Of a stretch of 64,000 bases of DNA, positions 44,154 through 54,781 are shown in pieces. The DNA comes from Silene conica. Its lineage: Eukaryota > Streptophyta > Magnoliopsida > Caryophyllales > Caryophyllaceae. Both the position numbers and the translations under genes were made by a program. Under the pieces are notes generated by a model that was not told the origin of the DNA, did no database searches, and saw only the letters and a list, made by a program, of their open reading frames with translations. The stretch is taken from the NCBI GenBank assembly GCA_029255685.2, contig CM055313.2, forward strand, positions 26,451,079 through 26,515,078, written 5' to 3'. Every line of letters starts with the position of its first letter. Positions within the stretch are counted from its first letter, which is position 1.

Positions 44154-45820
44154 TGTAATACCCCGTATTTTAGCCTTGGTCAACGTCAGTCAAACCGTGT
44201 TTTATACAAGTATTTCAAATGGAATGTTTATAAAGTATTTTACGTAAACTGTTTTTATTTTATAAATCGTAATTCTACGATTATGTCGTATTTCATAATC
44301 GCTTTTATATTTGACGATTATTTCATAAGATGGCGTTTCATTCGTATTTCTTTAATTTTAATAATACATTTATTATTTAATATATTTTATATTTTATATT
44401 TATTTATCATTTATACTTAATTTTTATTTTATTTAAGTCGTAATTATAATTAAATTCTATGTTCTTTATATATATTCTTATAATTAATTTAATTAGTATA
44501 AATAGATTTACGTACTCGTTAATTTTAAGCTACGTTTCGGGAACGGAATATAGAGATCAATTAAGTGTCTTGAGATGCGTAATGGGTTATGGGGATTTGT
44601 GATGGGTTACGAGCTAGGGTTGCGATAGTAAGAAACGCATAATGCAATTCTTTTTTTTTATCAAAACACAAAACCTAGTCTACCCATCGACAAACACAAG
44701 AAAACCCTACTCATTCCTAACTCTTGTATGCCTCCATATCGTCTGTCTCAATAGTCTTTGCCTGCCTCCCTTTACCAACCAAACAAAAACCCTAAGAGAC
44801 TTGGTTGTTGCGTGAGAGAAGATCAGGGAATTAGAGGGGAACGAGGATAAGGGGCTGCCGTCACCATCGTCGTTTTTACTCCTGCACAACATCGTTTTCG
44901 TAAGTAAACTATCGTACTTTTCATGTCGTTATATCTGATTACTAAGTTTGTATGTAGTCTTGGTAGTATGAATAACATGTGGGTCGTCGTTAATCACCCT
45001 TAAGACCACCGTGGGTGCCTTGAAAACCACCTGTAGATGTCGACATAGGTAATAATTAACGGCGGCAGTAGCAGTTCGCGAGTACTTGTTTCGTTCTCTT
45101 TGTTGCTCTTTCGTTTGTTGTTGGTCTAATCTTGAGTGTGGGTTTATGGGTAATGTTAATGGCATGTTTATAGGCTGTTTTGGTGGCTGTAGGTAGGGTT
45201 CTGGTGGCCGGAGAACCACCGTAAGTAGTGTCGTGTCCTTCGTTCTAAAAACAGGGCAGAACAGAGCAGTGTGTCGTGGTCTGTTTTAGCGTCTTTTACG
45301 GGTGGCTAGGGTGGTGTCGAAGCCTTGTGTTGCTCACCAGGGACTCACGGGTAGTTAGTGGTGTCGTGGGTGGTGATAGGTGGTGGTTAGGCTAGTGGTA
45401 AAGGTGGTGGCGGTCGAGTTCGTAGTAAGGGGCTGACACGGTTCAACGTGTTATGTTGTGACCAAGGGTTTTCGGGCTGGTGTCGAAGGCTGGTGGGGGC
45501 GAGTTAGGGGTCGAGAGTTGTGTCACTGGGTGCGTCATGGTGCATAGGTGGTGGCCACCGTGGTTTGGTGGTGGTTCATGTGGCGCGTGAGGTGCCAAGT
45601 GGGCTGTATAAGTAGGCTGTCAGGGGGTGTCGTGTTTGGTGAGGGGCTGTTGTTCGTGATTTTCGAGTGGCTGTTGTTTCGTTCTTGGCGTGGGATACTA
45701 CTATTTTTAGTAAGCGGTTGGTTTGTCATGATTTTCTTTATCTTCATATTATTATGATTATTATTATTAATATTATTAGTATTGTTAAATAGTTGCTGTG
45801 TTGGTTAGTATTAATACTAA

Positions 45821-45851
<31 letters not shown>

Positions 45852-47168
45852 ACTATTATTATTGTTATTGTTGTTGATAATGATAATGTTGATATGATTA
45901 TCATAATTATTGTAAAGGTTATTTTTGATATTATTATTATTATTATTATTTATTATTGTTATCACTTGATAATAATATTATTAGCATTATTATCATTGTT
46001 AATTATTTATAAATAGTTGTAATTAGTAATATTGATATTCATAATTGGAAAATGTTATTTTATTAAGTTGAGTAATAATTATTTGGTGGTTTGAATGTTA
46101 TTACCATTATGTTATAATTATTATTATGGTATTATATGGGTTTTATAATTTGGTAATCTAAATTGATATAGTTGGTAATAAGTAATTTGTGATATTGTAT
46201 GGTGATAATTATTTATATGTGGTCATGATTAGTAAATGAGAACATGATCGAATAATTAATTGGTAGTGTTATTGGTGGTATGAATAGAGTTTGATTTTAA
46301 ACAATGTTTATAGGAACTGAATTTGAAGTGGAATATTTTCTAGACGGTGGTTGCTATTTGCAGACTTGCTTTTCCAGGTAGGATACACTAACCCTATACT
46401 CTATGATGTGTTATGAATGAATGTTGGATTGTGTGTTATGGATGCTGAGCATGATTTATATGAGAATGGTATTGGTTGGATTGAGAGTTGTTTATTATTA
46501 TTGGTACGCGCATTGCATTATTTAATAGCATGATGGATTAAGAGTATTGTTGCATTCATGAGCATGGCATGTGCATTGGTTATAGAGGCGAGATGATGAT
46601 GATATTATTGGGCCCGGGCTAGTTCTGCAGGACTAGACCTGGTGACCTCAGCTGTTATGCTGGTGTTCGGCGACGGCCGATTATAGTCTGCCGGGAGGTT
46701 CGGTATGGCTGGGTGTTACGGGTATGAGATTGAGATTGAGATTGATATTGAGATTGAGCTCGAGCATATCATGGCATTTGCATATCATTTAACTGTTGCA
46801 TTATAATTATTGTGTTACCCTACTCAACCGCGAGGTTGACAGTGTATTCGTGTACACCTACGATGATCCGGAATGGGGAGTAGATTCTACAGGACAGAGA
46901 CAGATGAGCTAGGAGCTGGGGCAGGAATGTGAGATGCATACTTTGGACCGACTTAGAAGTATATCACATTATAGAGGAGTCATCAGTTGTATTTATTTTC
47001 CGTTATGTAGTAATCGTAATAACCAAGTTTAAATTTTACCAGTTTTATATAAAGTACTTTGGTTTGTTTTACTTTGTTATTCACTACCTCGGACATTCCG
47101 AGGTGGTAACAGCTCTATTTATTTGAGAATGTCTTGCTAAAGGCTCTTAAATAAATGGGGGTGTTACA
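44154..47168 (+). mobile_element. Solo LTR, Ty3/gypsy (chromovirus-related)
   Basis: 3015 bases from TGTAATACCCCGTATTTT to AAATGGGGGTGTTACA with TTGCA on both sides (44149-44153, 47169-47173). No internal region, so it is a solo LTR left by recombination between two LTRs. It shares blocks with the chromovirus LTRs: CTACTCAACC.CG.GGTTGAC, TGTATTCGTG and the end TTAAATAAATGGGGGTGTTA. It contains ATT/AAT microsatellites. Open frames inside look like chance. Confidence 0.9.
45740..45990. repeat. ATT/ATTATTGTT microsatellite in the solo LTR
   Basis: About 250 bases of (ATT)n with GTT and ATG interruptions. The chromovirus LTRs have a shorter AAT tract in a comparable part of the LTR. Confidence 0.85.
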
Positions 47169-47173
47169 TTGCA

Positions 47174-47545
47174 TACCGCATTCGAGGTGAGTCTCCGTTT
47201 TGTCATTTTTGTTCTTCTAGTGTCGAGTCGAGTCTTCATTTATTTCGTGACTGCTGGGTTTTCAGCCGGGTTTAGGAGGGGTTGGATGTCATTCGGGAGG
47301 AAGGGGAAGACGACGGTGATTTGAGAGATTGGATCGAAGCGAATTGGCGGTTTATGGGCGGGGAGGATTGGAGGCGCTTAATGATCGGTTGTTGGGCAAT
47401 CTGGGAACATCGAAATAAAATGATCTTTGAAGGTCGGAGGCTGGACCCGGAGGCGATAATTCAGAGGACCAAAGAAGTTGCACAGGAAGGTGATAATATA
47501 TATAGCGCTCTCGAATTTACGGATTATTCTTCTAGGCTAAATTAA
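47174..47545 (+). pseudogene. LINE ORF2 relic, C-terminal zf-RVT part
   Basis: It continues the LINE relic beyond the solo LTR: a zf-RVT-like segment CHFCSSSVESSLHLFRDC, a stop, then an open frame from 47282 with WWAIWEHRNKMIFEG-like sequence (CWAIWEHRNKMIFEGRRLDP) typical of plant LINE C-termini. The solo LTR split this gene. Confidence 0.85.
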
Positions 47546-47574
47546 AGACGGATAATTCCGTCTCACAATAAGCT

Positions 47575-47869
47575 AAATTATCGTATTTTTTTTTTTTATA
47601 CGGATCTAACTTTTTTTCATTTTTTAAATTATACAATCATTTTCTCTTCTTAGTTTTTCCGAATAAAGAAGTTTGACTATCTATATAACTCCTTATTACG
47701 AAATACTAGTTACAAACTTATAATTGCAGAAACGGTAATTTTTTACGCAATTTTTAAATCTCGTAAAAAGTAACGTATTTGAAAAATAATCATCACTTTA
47801 GGAATTTGTATTCGGGAGTTCTGGTTAGTCAAAGTTTATGTTGTCACAAGACTTTAACCAAACATAATT
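47575..47869. repeat. Dispersed repeat X, copy C (cut by a CACTA end)
   Basis: Matches the start of copy A (CTAACTTTTTTTCATTTT to CTTTAACCAAACATAATT) and stops where the CACTA terminus begins. Confidence 0.8.
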
Positions 47870-48487
47870 CACTAGTAGAAGTATACCCTACGGTGTCGGT
47901 TCTAATACTCTGTTAGTGTCGGTTTTCTAGCGACGTGATTGCTGGGGTTACATAATGTTTGTGTCGGTTGCCAAACCGGCACCGTAGCTTACCCTACGGT
48001 GTCGGTTGTGCGTTAAAACCGTCACCATAAGGTACGCTATGCTGTCGGTTGTGAGTCCTAAACCGCCACCATAGGGGTCTAAACCGCCACAATAGGGTAA
48101 GTTATGGTGTTGGTTTTACATCTAAAACTGTCACCATAGGGTACGCTATGGTGTCGGTTTTGCGTCTAAAACCGTCACCATAGGGTACGCTATGGTGTCG
48201 GTTGTGAATCCCAAAACGCCACCATAGGGGTCTAAACCGCCGCAATAGGGTAAGTTATGGTATTAGTTTTGCGTCTAAAACTGTCACCATAGGGTAAGCT
48301 ATGGTGTCGGTTTTCGTCTAAAACCGTAACCATAGGGTAAGCTATGGTGTCTGTTGTGAGACCCATACCGTCACCATAATGTAAGCTAACCGACACTTTC
48401 TTGTATGCTACGATGTCGGTTGTGAGTTAAAAAACATCACCTTATTGTATTATATGGTGTCGGTTCCAATTTAAGAACTGTCGCCAT
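47870..48487. mobile_element. One end of a CACTA transposon with subterminal repeats
   Basis: Starts CACTAGTAGAAGTATACCC, a typical CACTA terminus. It is followed by about ten subterminal units built on CTATGGTGTCGGTT...AACCGTCACCATAGGGTA, many as inverted pairs. These are binding arrays for the transposase in known CACTA elements. No matching second terminus is found in the window; the sequence breaks into the TA microsatellite, so this is a truncated copy. Confidence 0.8.
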
Positions 48488-48498
48488 ATATATATATG

Positions 48499-48567
<69 letters not shown>
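48488..48567. repeat. TA/TATG microsatellite
   Basis: (TA)n with regular TATATGTATA interruptions. Similar tracts continue between the twin MITEs (48956-49018) and after them (49406-49448). Confidence 0.9.
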
Positions 48568-48568
<1 letters not shown>

Positions 48569-48955
48569 GACTTGGGATCCGGTGAGAACCACCTTACAAT
48601 GAGAACCTTGTGAGAACTCTAACTTACGGACTTTTTAAAAAAAAATTAATGACATAATTGGATTCGGCATGGCATTTTATAGCTAAAGAACATATTTTTT
48701 GGTCTAGAAAATAAATACTAGTGACGGAAATCAAGGTGAGATACGTTTTATTTATTTGCATGCACCTACTATCTATTTTTTCGTATCTATCATTTTTTCC
48801 GCCACTAGTATTTATTTTCTAGACCAAGAAATATATTCTCTGGCCATAAAATTTCATGCCGAATCCAGTTATGTCATTAATTTTTTAAAAAAAACTCCGT
48901 AAGGAAGAGTTCTCACCGGTTTTCATTGTAAGGTGGTTCTCACCGGATCCCGACC
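48569..48955. mobile_element. Hairpin MITE, copy 1
   Basis: About 387 bases with ~165-base inverted arms: GGGATCCGGTGAGAACCACC at the left, GGTGGTTCTCACCGGATCCC at the right, about 90% matched by eye, with a short loop near 48740. Set in TA repeats, so the target duplication (possibly TA) cannot be fixed. Non-coding; RNA from it would fold into a long hairpin. Confidence 0.8.
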
Positions 48956-49018
48956 CTATATATGTATATGTATATATATATGTATATGTATATATATATA
49001 TATGTATATGTATATATA

Positions 49019-49405
49019 GACTTGAGATCCGGTGAGAACCACCTTACAATGAGAACTTTGTGAGAACTCTACCTTACGGATTTTTTTAGAAAAAATTAAT
49101 GACATATTTGGATTCGGCATGACATTTTATAGCTAGAGAACATATTTCTTGGTCTAGAAAATAAATACTAGTGACGAAAATCAATGTGAGATACGTTTTA
49201 TTTATTTGCATGCACATACTATCTATTTTTTCGTACCTATCATTTTTCCGCCACTAGTATTTATTTTCTAGACCAAGAAATATGTTCTCTGGCCATAAAA
49301 TTCCATGCCGAATCCAATTATGTCATTAATTTTTTAAAAAAAACTCCGTAAGGAAGAGTTCTCACCGGTTTTCATTGTAAGGTGGTTCTCACCGGATCCC
49401 AACCC
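49019..49405. mobile_element. Hairpin MITE, copy 2
   Basis: Same length, arms and loop as copy 1, differing at few sites (e.g. GAGATCC for GGGATCC at the start). It stands in the same orientation 63 bases away across a TATG microsatellite, which suggests a tandem duplication of MITE plus flank. Confidence 0.8.
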
Positions 49406-49448
49406 TATATATGTATATGTATATATATATATATGTATATGTATATAT

Positions 49449-49627
49449 AGAGGCCGGATCACGTGAGGCCGCCTATTACGGTGAGGCCGCCGGACCCTTC
49501 CTATGTTGCACATGATTTTCAATGTTCATTGGACTAATTTAAATGGGATGAAATTATGGGTCATTTATAACAATTCATTTGGCCCAAATATTTTCTCTAT
49601 TTAAAAAAATTATCCATTTTGCATTTT
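49449..49627. other. GC-rich start of a second repeat block
   Basis: AGGCCGGATCACGTGAGGCCGCCTATTACGGTGAGGCCGCC has the same layout as the MITE ends (GGATC..GTGAG...TTAC..TGAG), with different bases, and opens the block that contains the ~97-base array. May be the end of another element; no partner end was seen. Confidence 0.4.
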
Positions 49628-51293
49628 TTCTTATTTCGTGAAATTTGGGCTTAAAATATTTGTTTACTCACAAAATGTTTAATTTCTTATTTTGTGAATC
49701 TTCGACCTTAATTTGTGAACTCGGGACCTTATTTCGTGAAACTTAGACTTAAAATGTTTGTTTGCTCACAAAATGGATACTTTTTTATTTCGTGAATTTA
49801 GAACCTTAATTTGTGAAACCGAAACTTTATTTCGTGAAACTTGGACTTAAAATGTTTGTTTACTCACGAATCGTTTAATTTCTTACTTCATGAATTTTGG
49901 ACCTTAATTTGTGAAACCGGAACCTTATTTCGTGAAACTTGGACTTAAAAAGTTTGTTTAATCACGAAATTTATAATTTCTTATTTCGTGAATCTTGGAC
50001 CTTAATTTGTGAATCGGGACCTTATTTCGTGAAACTTGGACTTAAAATATTTGTTTACTCACGAAATGTTTAATTTCTTATTTCGTGAATCTTGGACCTT
50101 AATTTGTGAAACCGGAACCTTATTTCGTGAAACTTGGACTTAAAATATTTGTTTACTCACGAAATGTTTAATTTCTTATTTCGTGAATCTTGGACCTTAA
50201 TTTGTGAAACCGGAACCTTATTTCGTGAAACTTGGACTTAAAATATTTGTTGCGCACAAAATATATAACTTTTTATTTCGTGAATCTTGGACCTTAATTT
50301 GTGAAACCGGGACCTTATTTCGTGAAACTTGGATTTAAAATGTTTGTTAACTCACCAATTGTTTAATTTTTTATTTCGTGAATCTTGGACCTTAATTTGT
50401 GAAACCGGAACCTTATTTCGTGAAACTTGGACTTCAAATATTCGTTGCGCACAAAATATATAATTTTTTATTTCGTGAATCTTGGACCTTAATTTGTGAA
50501 ACCGGAACCTTATTTCGTGAAACTTGGACTTAAAATGTTTGTTTACTCACGAATTGTTTAATTTCTTACTTCGTGAATTTTGGATCTTAATTTGTGAAAC
50601 CGGAACCTTATTTCGTGAAACTTAGACTTAAAATGTTTGTTTACTCACGAAATTTTTAATTTTTTATTTCGTTAATCTTGGACCTTAATTTGTGAAACCG
50701 GAACCTTATTTCGTGAAACTTGGATTTAAAATGTTTGTTTACTCACGAATTGTTTAATTTCTTAATTCGTGAATTTTGGACTTTAATTTGTGAAACGGGA
50801 ACCTTATTTCGTGAAACTTGGACTTAAAAAGTTTGTTTAATATAATTTCTTATTTCGTGAAACTTGGACTTAAAATATTTTTTTACTCACGAAATGTTTA
50901 ATTTCTTATTTTGTGAATCTTGGACCTTAATTTGTGAAACCGGAACCTTATTTCGTGAAACTTGGACTTAGTTTGTTTAATCACGAAATGTTTAATTTCT
51001 TATTTTGTGGATCTTGGACCTTAATTTGTGAAACCGGAACCTTATTTCGTGAAACTTGGACTTAAAATATTTGTTGCGCACAAAATATATAATTTTTTAT
51101 TTCGTGAATCTTGGATCTTAATTTGTGAAACCGGGACCTTATTTCGTGAAACTTGGACTTAAAATGTTTGTTTACTCACGAAATGTATAATTTCTTATTT
51201 CGTGAATCTTGGACCTTAATTTGTGAAACCGGAACCTTATTTCGTTAAACTTGGACTTAAAATATTTGTTACTCACGAAATGCTTAATCTCTC
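49628..51293. repeat. ~97-base tandem array (about 17 units)
   Basis: Unit: CTTATTTCGTGAAACTTGGA CTTAAAATATTTGTTTACTC, ACGAAATGTTTAATTTC, then CTTATTTCGTGAATCTTGGA CCTTAATTTGTGAAACCGGAAC. The two halves share TTATTTCGTGAAxCTTGGAC, so the unit itself looks like an old dimer. Copies are 90-100 bases, with a few internal deletions (e.g. near 50840 and 50965). Non-coding, satellite-like. Confidence 0.92.
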
Positions 51294-51661
51294 ATTTGAG
51301 ATGCATTTATGTTCATATCAAGGATCTCGTAAAAATCTTTTGACAGAGCAGCTAACAACAAAAGACCGTAATTAATACACATTCAAAAGGGTGATCTTTT
51401 TACTTTAAAAAAGAAACTGAATCAACCTATTATTTTTGTACTCCGTATATAATAGGAGCCACATTCCCTCTATAACAAACAATGTTAAAATTTAAAATCA
51501 TCACAAAAATATTCAACTCTTTAACTCCAACGCGATAGCACATCAAGTCTAGCTAGCAATCAAATCCTCAAACTCAGCTCTCTCTCCACTCAATTCTCCT
51601 TCATTAACATCAATTACCACATACGGCACCACGTCAGGAGGAGGGAAAAGCATATATTACA
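51294..51661 (+). promoter_or_regulatory. Region upstream of Ulp1-like gene A
   Basis: Contains TATATAATA at 51446-51454, about 215 bases before the ATG, then CT-rich leader-like sequence (CTCTCTCCACTCAATTCTCC) and an AGGAGGGAAAAG run before AATGG. A plausible promoter and 5' untranslated region; not tested. Confidence 0.4.
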
Positions 51662-51718
51662 ATGGAGCTGCCACCTGGGATTGAAACAGACGAACAACTA
51701 AGGTCGAGAGCGGCTGAT

Positions 51719-52570
51719 GTAAGTGTACAAAAAAAAAAGTTTAGTGTTACAATATACATATTTTAGTGTTACTTTTTTCATGTTTTAGTGTAACTTATTA
51801 CATGTACAACTTTAGAGTTGTAAATAATATAAACTTATAAGTTTTATAGTGTTATAATATATGTTTTAAAATGTTATAATCTAGTTGTTTTACTGCAACT
51901 CTTATTATACGTGTCATCAAACTCATATATGTACTGTATGACAGTAATTATTTGTGTTATAATATAAATTAGTAGTGTTTTTTTTTTAAATTTCAGAGTT
52001 ATAATAATATAAGTTCTGTGTTGTAATGTAGGTTTGTAGTGTTACTATATAAGTTTGTATTGTTATAATATATGTAAGTAGTGTTATAATTTATGTATGT
52101 AGTGTTACAAAGATAACTTTGTAGTGTTACAGTATAAATTTTTAGTGTTATAATAGCAGTATGTAGTGTTACAAGTATCAGTGTGTAGTGTTATAATGTA
52201 AGTATGTAGTGTTACAAGTATCAGTTTGTACTGTTATAATATAAGTATGTAGTGTTACAAAGATAAGTTTGTACTGTTATAATATAAGTATGTAGTGTTA
52301 CAAATAAAAATTTTTGTGTTATAATCTAGATCCTTTTCTAATAGTCTTATTAAATATTTGTGCTATAATATACAAATGCTATTGTTATAAAATCTAAACA
52401 TTAGAGTTATAATATAAAGTTGCACTGTTATAATATAAAGTTTTTAGTGTTATAATAAATGTCTTTAATGTTATAATCTATATGTTTTACTATTCCTCTT
52501 ATTTAGGTGCATGTCTTCAATTCATATATGTACTTTAAAACAGTTAATACCTTTCTCTCATTCACCGCAG
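51719..52570. repeat. Intron 1 of gene A with TGTAGTGTTATAATATAAG repeats
   Basis: The 852-base intron (GTAAGT...CCGCAG) is filled with a degenerate ~20-base unit, TGTAGTGTTAYAATATAAGT, about 25 copies, densest at 52020-52320. The same unit fills the gene B intron and, inverted, the DNA after gene B. Confidence 0.88.
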
Positions 52571-54078
52571 GATATTCACCTCATTTTTTTGAAGATGAAA
52601 AGAGACAACAACTTGTTGTATGAAAGAAATGTTGCTAGGATCACTACAGCAAATTGACACTTGCGCCACGATTTATGCCACGGAAATTTATAATTTGTGG
52701 CTAAATTTTGTTTAGCCACGGGAAAAAATTCATTCACTATTTTATAAAAATTTTATGCCACGGGAAAATTTTTCCCGTGGCAAATAGTCAATTGCGCCAC
52801 GATTTAGGTTATAGTCGTGGCTAATAGTCATTTTTGCCACGAATAATGTCACACCCATGGCAAATATATATTTAGCCACAGATCATTCCGTGGCCAATAT
52901 TTCTTTAGCCACGGCTTACATATTGTCCGTGGCAACATATTTGTTTAGCCACGAAACTAGTAACAAACACCAGTGGCTAAGATTTTCTTCAGACTTTTAT
53001 CAAGGTAAACGTAAAAACTTGGTTTTGTAAGAAATAAAAGGAAAATACAAAAGCTGAATGAAACTTAATCAAATATACATAATATGAAAAATTTAAATGT
53101 AAAATTTTGAAAATATTTTAATTAATTTAATAAATATTTGATATTTGTTTTTTTAGTCTAATAAGAAATGTAAAACTTCTATAAAATGATACACACGTAA
53201 AAAAAATTACCATCGTCTTAAATTTTTTATTTTTTTTACAGACTAGAATAATATTTATTGATTTTTTCATAACATCGATAATTTAATAAATAATTAATTC
53301 TTTTTTTGTTACATTTTATAATATTGAATAACATTATTTAGAGACCGCATCACATTTAAAGAGAAAGTATGTCCAATTAAATATTAACTTATTAACATTA
53401 TTTAGAGACCGCATCACATTTAAATATATTGTTAAGTTTTTCATTAGAAAATTGATTTACAACTTTATTTGTAAAATATTTCTAGAAGAACTTGAATTCG
53501 AGATGCTAAATTGGAAAAAAATTGGGAAATTTTTTAAGGAGAAAACAAAAATTTGTACGATCTTTTCTGTGTTTTTTGCAAAAACTGATTATTTTCGAGT
53601 TAATAATGTCTTGGTCATTTTTTTGACAATTGATACCCATATGTAATCATTATTCAAAAGTGATCATTACTTAGTAAGAAGTGATTAAACTTTTTTTCGT
53701 TACAAATACGACGATTTTACAAATAGTATTTGTGTTGAAAAATATATGAAAAAATGGATAAAAGAGAATAAAATAAAAATGCCGACAAATGAAAAAAAAT
53801 ATATTAGGGAAAAAATATAAGGAAAATTTGATTAAATAGTTTGGAGAAAATGGTTTTGTTGACTCGGGCAAAAAATAACCCGAGCATCATTAGTCGGGAG
53901 GTCAACATTGAAAACTCGAGTAATTTGAGAAAAATTATATTTTTTTTTGCAAAAATATGTAAATCATTTAATTTTTTTCGCAAAAATAATAGTGAAGGTA
54001 ATTTAGAAAGAAAAAATATAATTTAAAAAGGTTTCAAAGTGTTAACTATATCAACAAGCTTAATTTTCAATTTCGGTA

Positions 54079-54151
54079 GCTCATCATAATAACACCACAG
54101 TTAAGCGTGCTCAGGTGAGAGTAGTCTTGGAATGGGTGACCTCCTGGGAAG
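54079..54151 (+). pseudogene. 5S rRNA-like fragment
   Basis: AGTTAAGCGTGCTCAGGTGA GAGTAGTCTTGGAATGGGTG ACCTCCTGGGAAG (54099-54151) matches the 3' half of plant 5S rRNA, which carries the internal A box, intermediate element and C box. Upstream ATCATAATAACACCAC may be a shortened 5' half. It could come from a 5S gene, a Cassandra-type TRIM LTR or a 5S-derived SINE. Confidence 0.8.
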
Positions 54152-54248
54152 GATATATGATTCGCAAAAGTGAATGACTTCTGATTGTAAGTAACGAGTT
54201 GAGATAACTAGCCAAACAAGGATTAAAGCTTGACAAGATTCCATATGT

Positions 54249-54444
54249 AACCAAATGTGTTTGGTAGTGTGGTGGTTGCTCACCTCATCCCTTAACCATG
54301 AGGTCAGGGGTTCGATCCCTACCCATGGGAATGGAGCAACTCTTTGGCCAGCCGTTTACCTCTTCGTGAGAGCACCCGCGGCGAGGGGATGATACACTGT
54401 TGTCGACGGTGGACGGTGGACACCCCGGTTTATTTAGAAAAAAA
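54249..54444 (+). mobile_element. tRNA-derived SINE with perfect 14-base duplication
   Basis: AAGATTCCATATGT flanks it exactly (54235-54248, 54445-54458). The head has TGGTAGTGTGGTGGTTGCTC (A-box region) and GGTTCGATCCC (B box, 54309-54319). The body ends CCGGTTTATTTAG plus a short A tail. The intact duplication means a recent insertion, after the CACTA. A different family from the SINE at 17531. Confidence 0.9.
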
Positions 54445-54487
54445 AAGATTCCATATGTGAAAATATTTTTATTATAAGTAAAAAATA

Positions 54488-54781
54488 CTCCCTCCTATTC
54501 TGAATAACTGTCACATTTGCCGTTTTCGTCTATTCACGTAATTGTCACATATTCCATTTTGGGACATTGTTTATACTTATTTTATTCACTCTAACCCACA
54601 ATAATACCCCACCTTACCCCACAACACTACTTATTTTAATCAACTCTACTCACAATAATAATCAATAATACATTCTCTCTCTCCAATCTTCCCACCCCAC
54701 ACATTACTTTACATTAAACAAATGAATTCCTTAATCTCGTGCCCAACCCGAAATGTGACATTTATTCCGAATAGGAGGGAG
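54488..54781. mobile_element. Stowaway MITE inside the CACTA element
   Basis: Ends CTCCCTCCTATTCTGAATAA and (reversed) CTCCCTCCTATTCGGAATAA, flanked by TA (54486-54487, 54782-54783). 294 bases, AT-rich, non-coding. Textbook Tc1/mariner-type MITE. Confidence 0.93.

Noticed and set aside
45744-46016. Poly-Asn and poly-Ile open frames
   Set aside because: Direct products of the ATT microsatellite in the solo LTR.
49628-51293. CRISPR-like array
   Set aside because: Regular ~97-base repeats without unique spacers, in a plant nuclear context. This is a tandem satellite.
54301-54360. Possible tRNA gene (GGTTCGATCCC)
   Set aside because: Only the B-box region is tRNA-like. The flanking 14-base duplication and A tail show a SINE.
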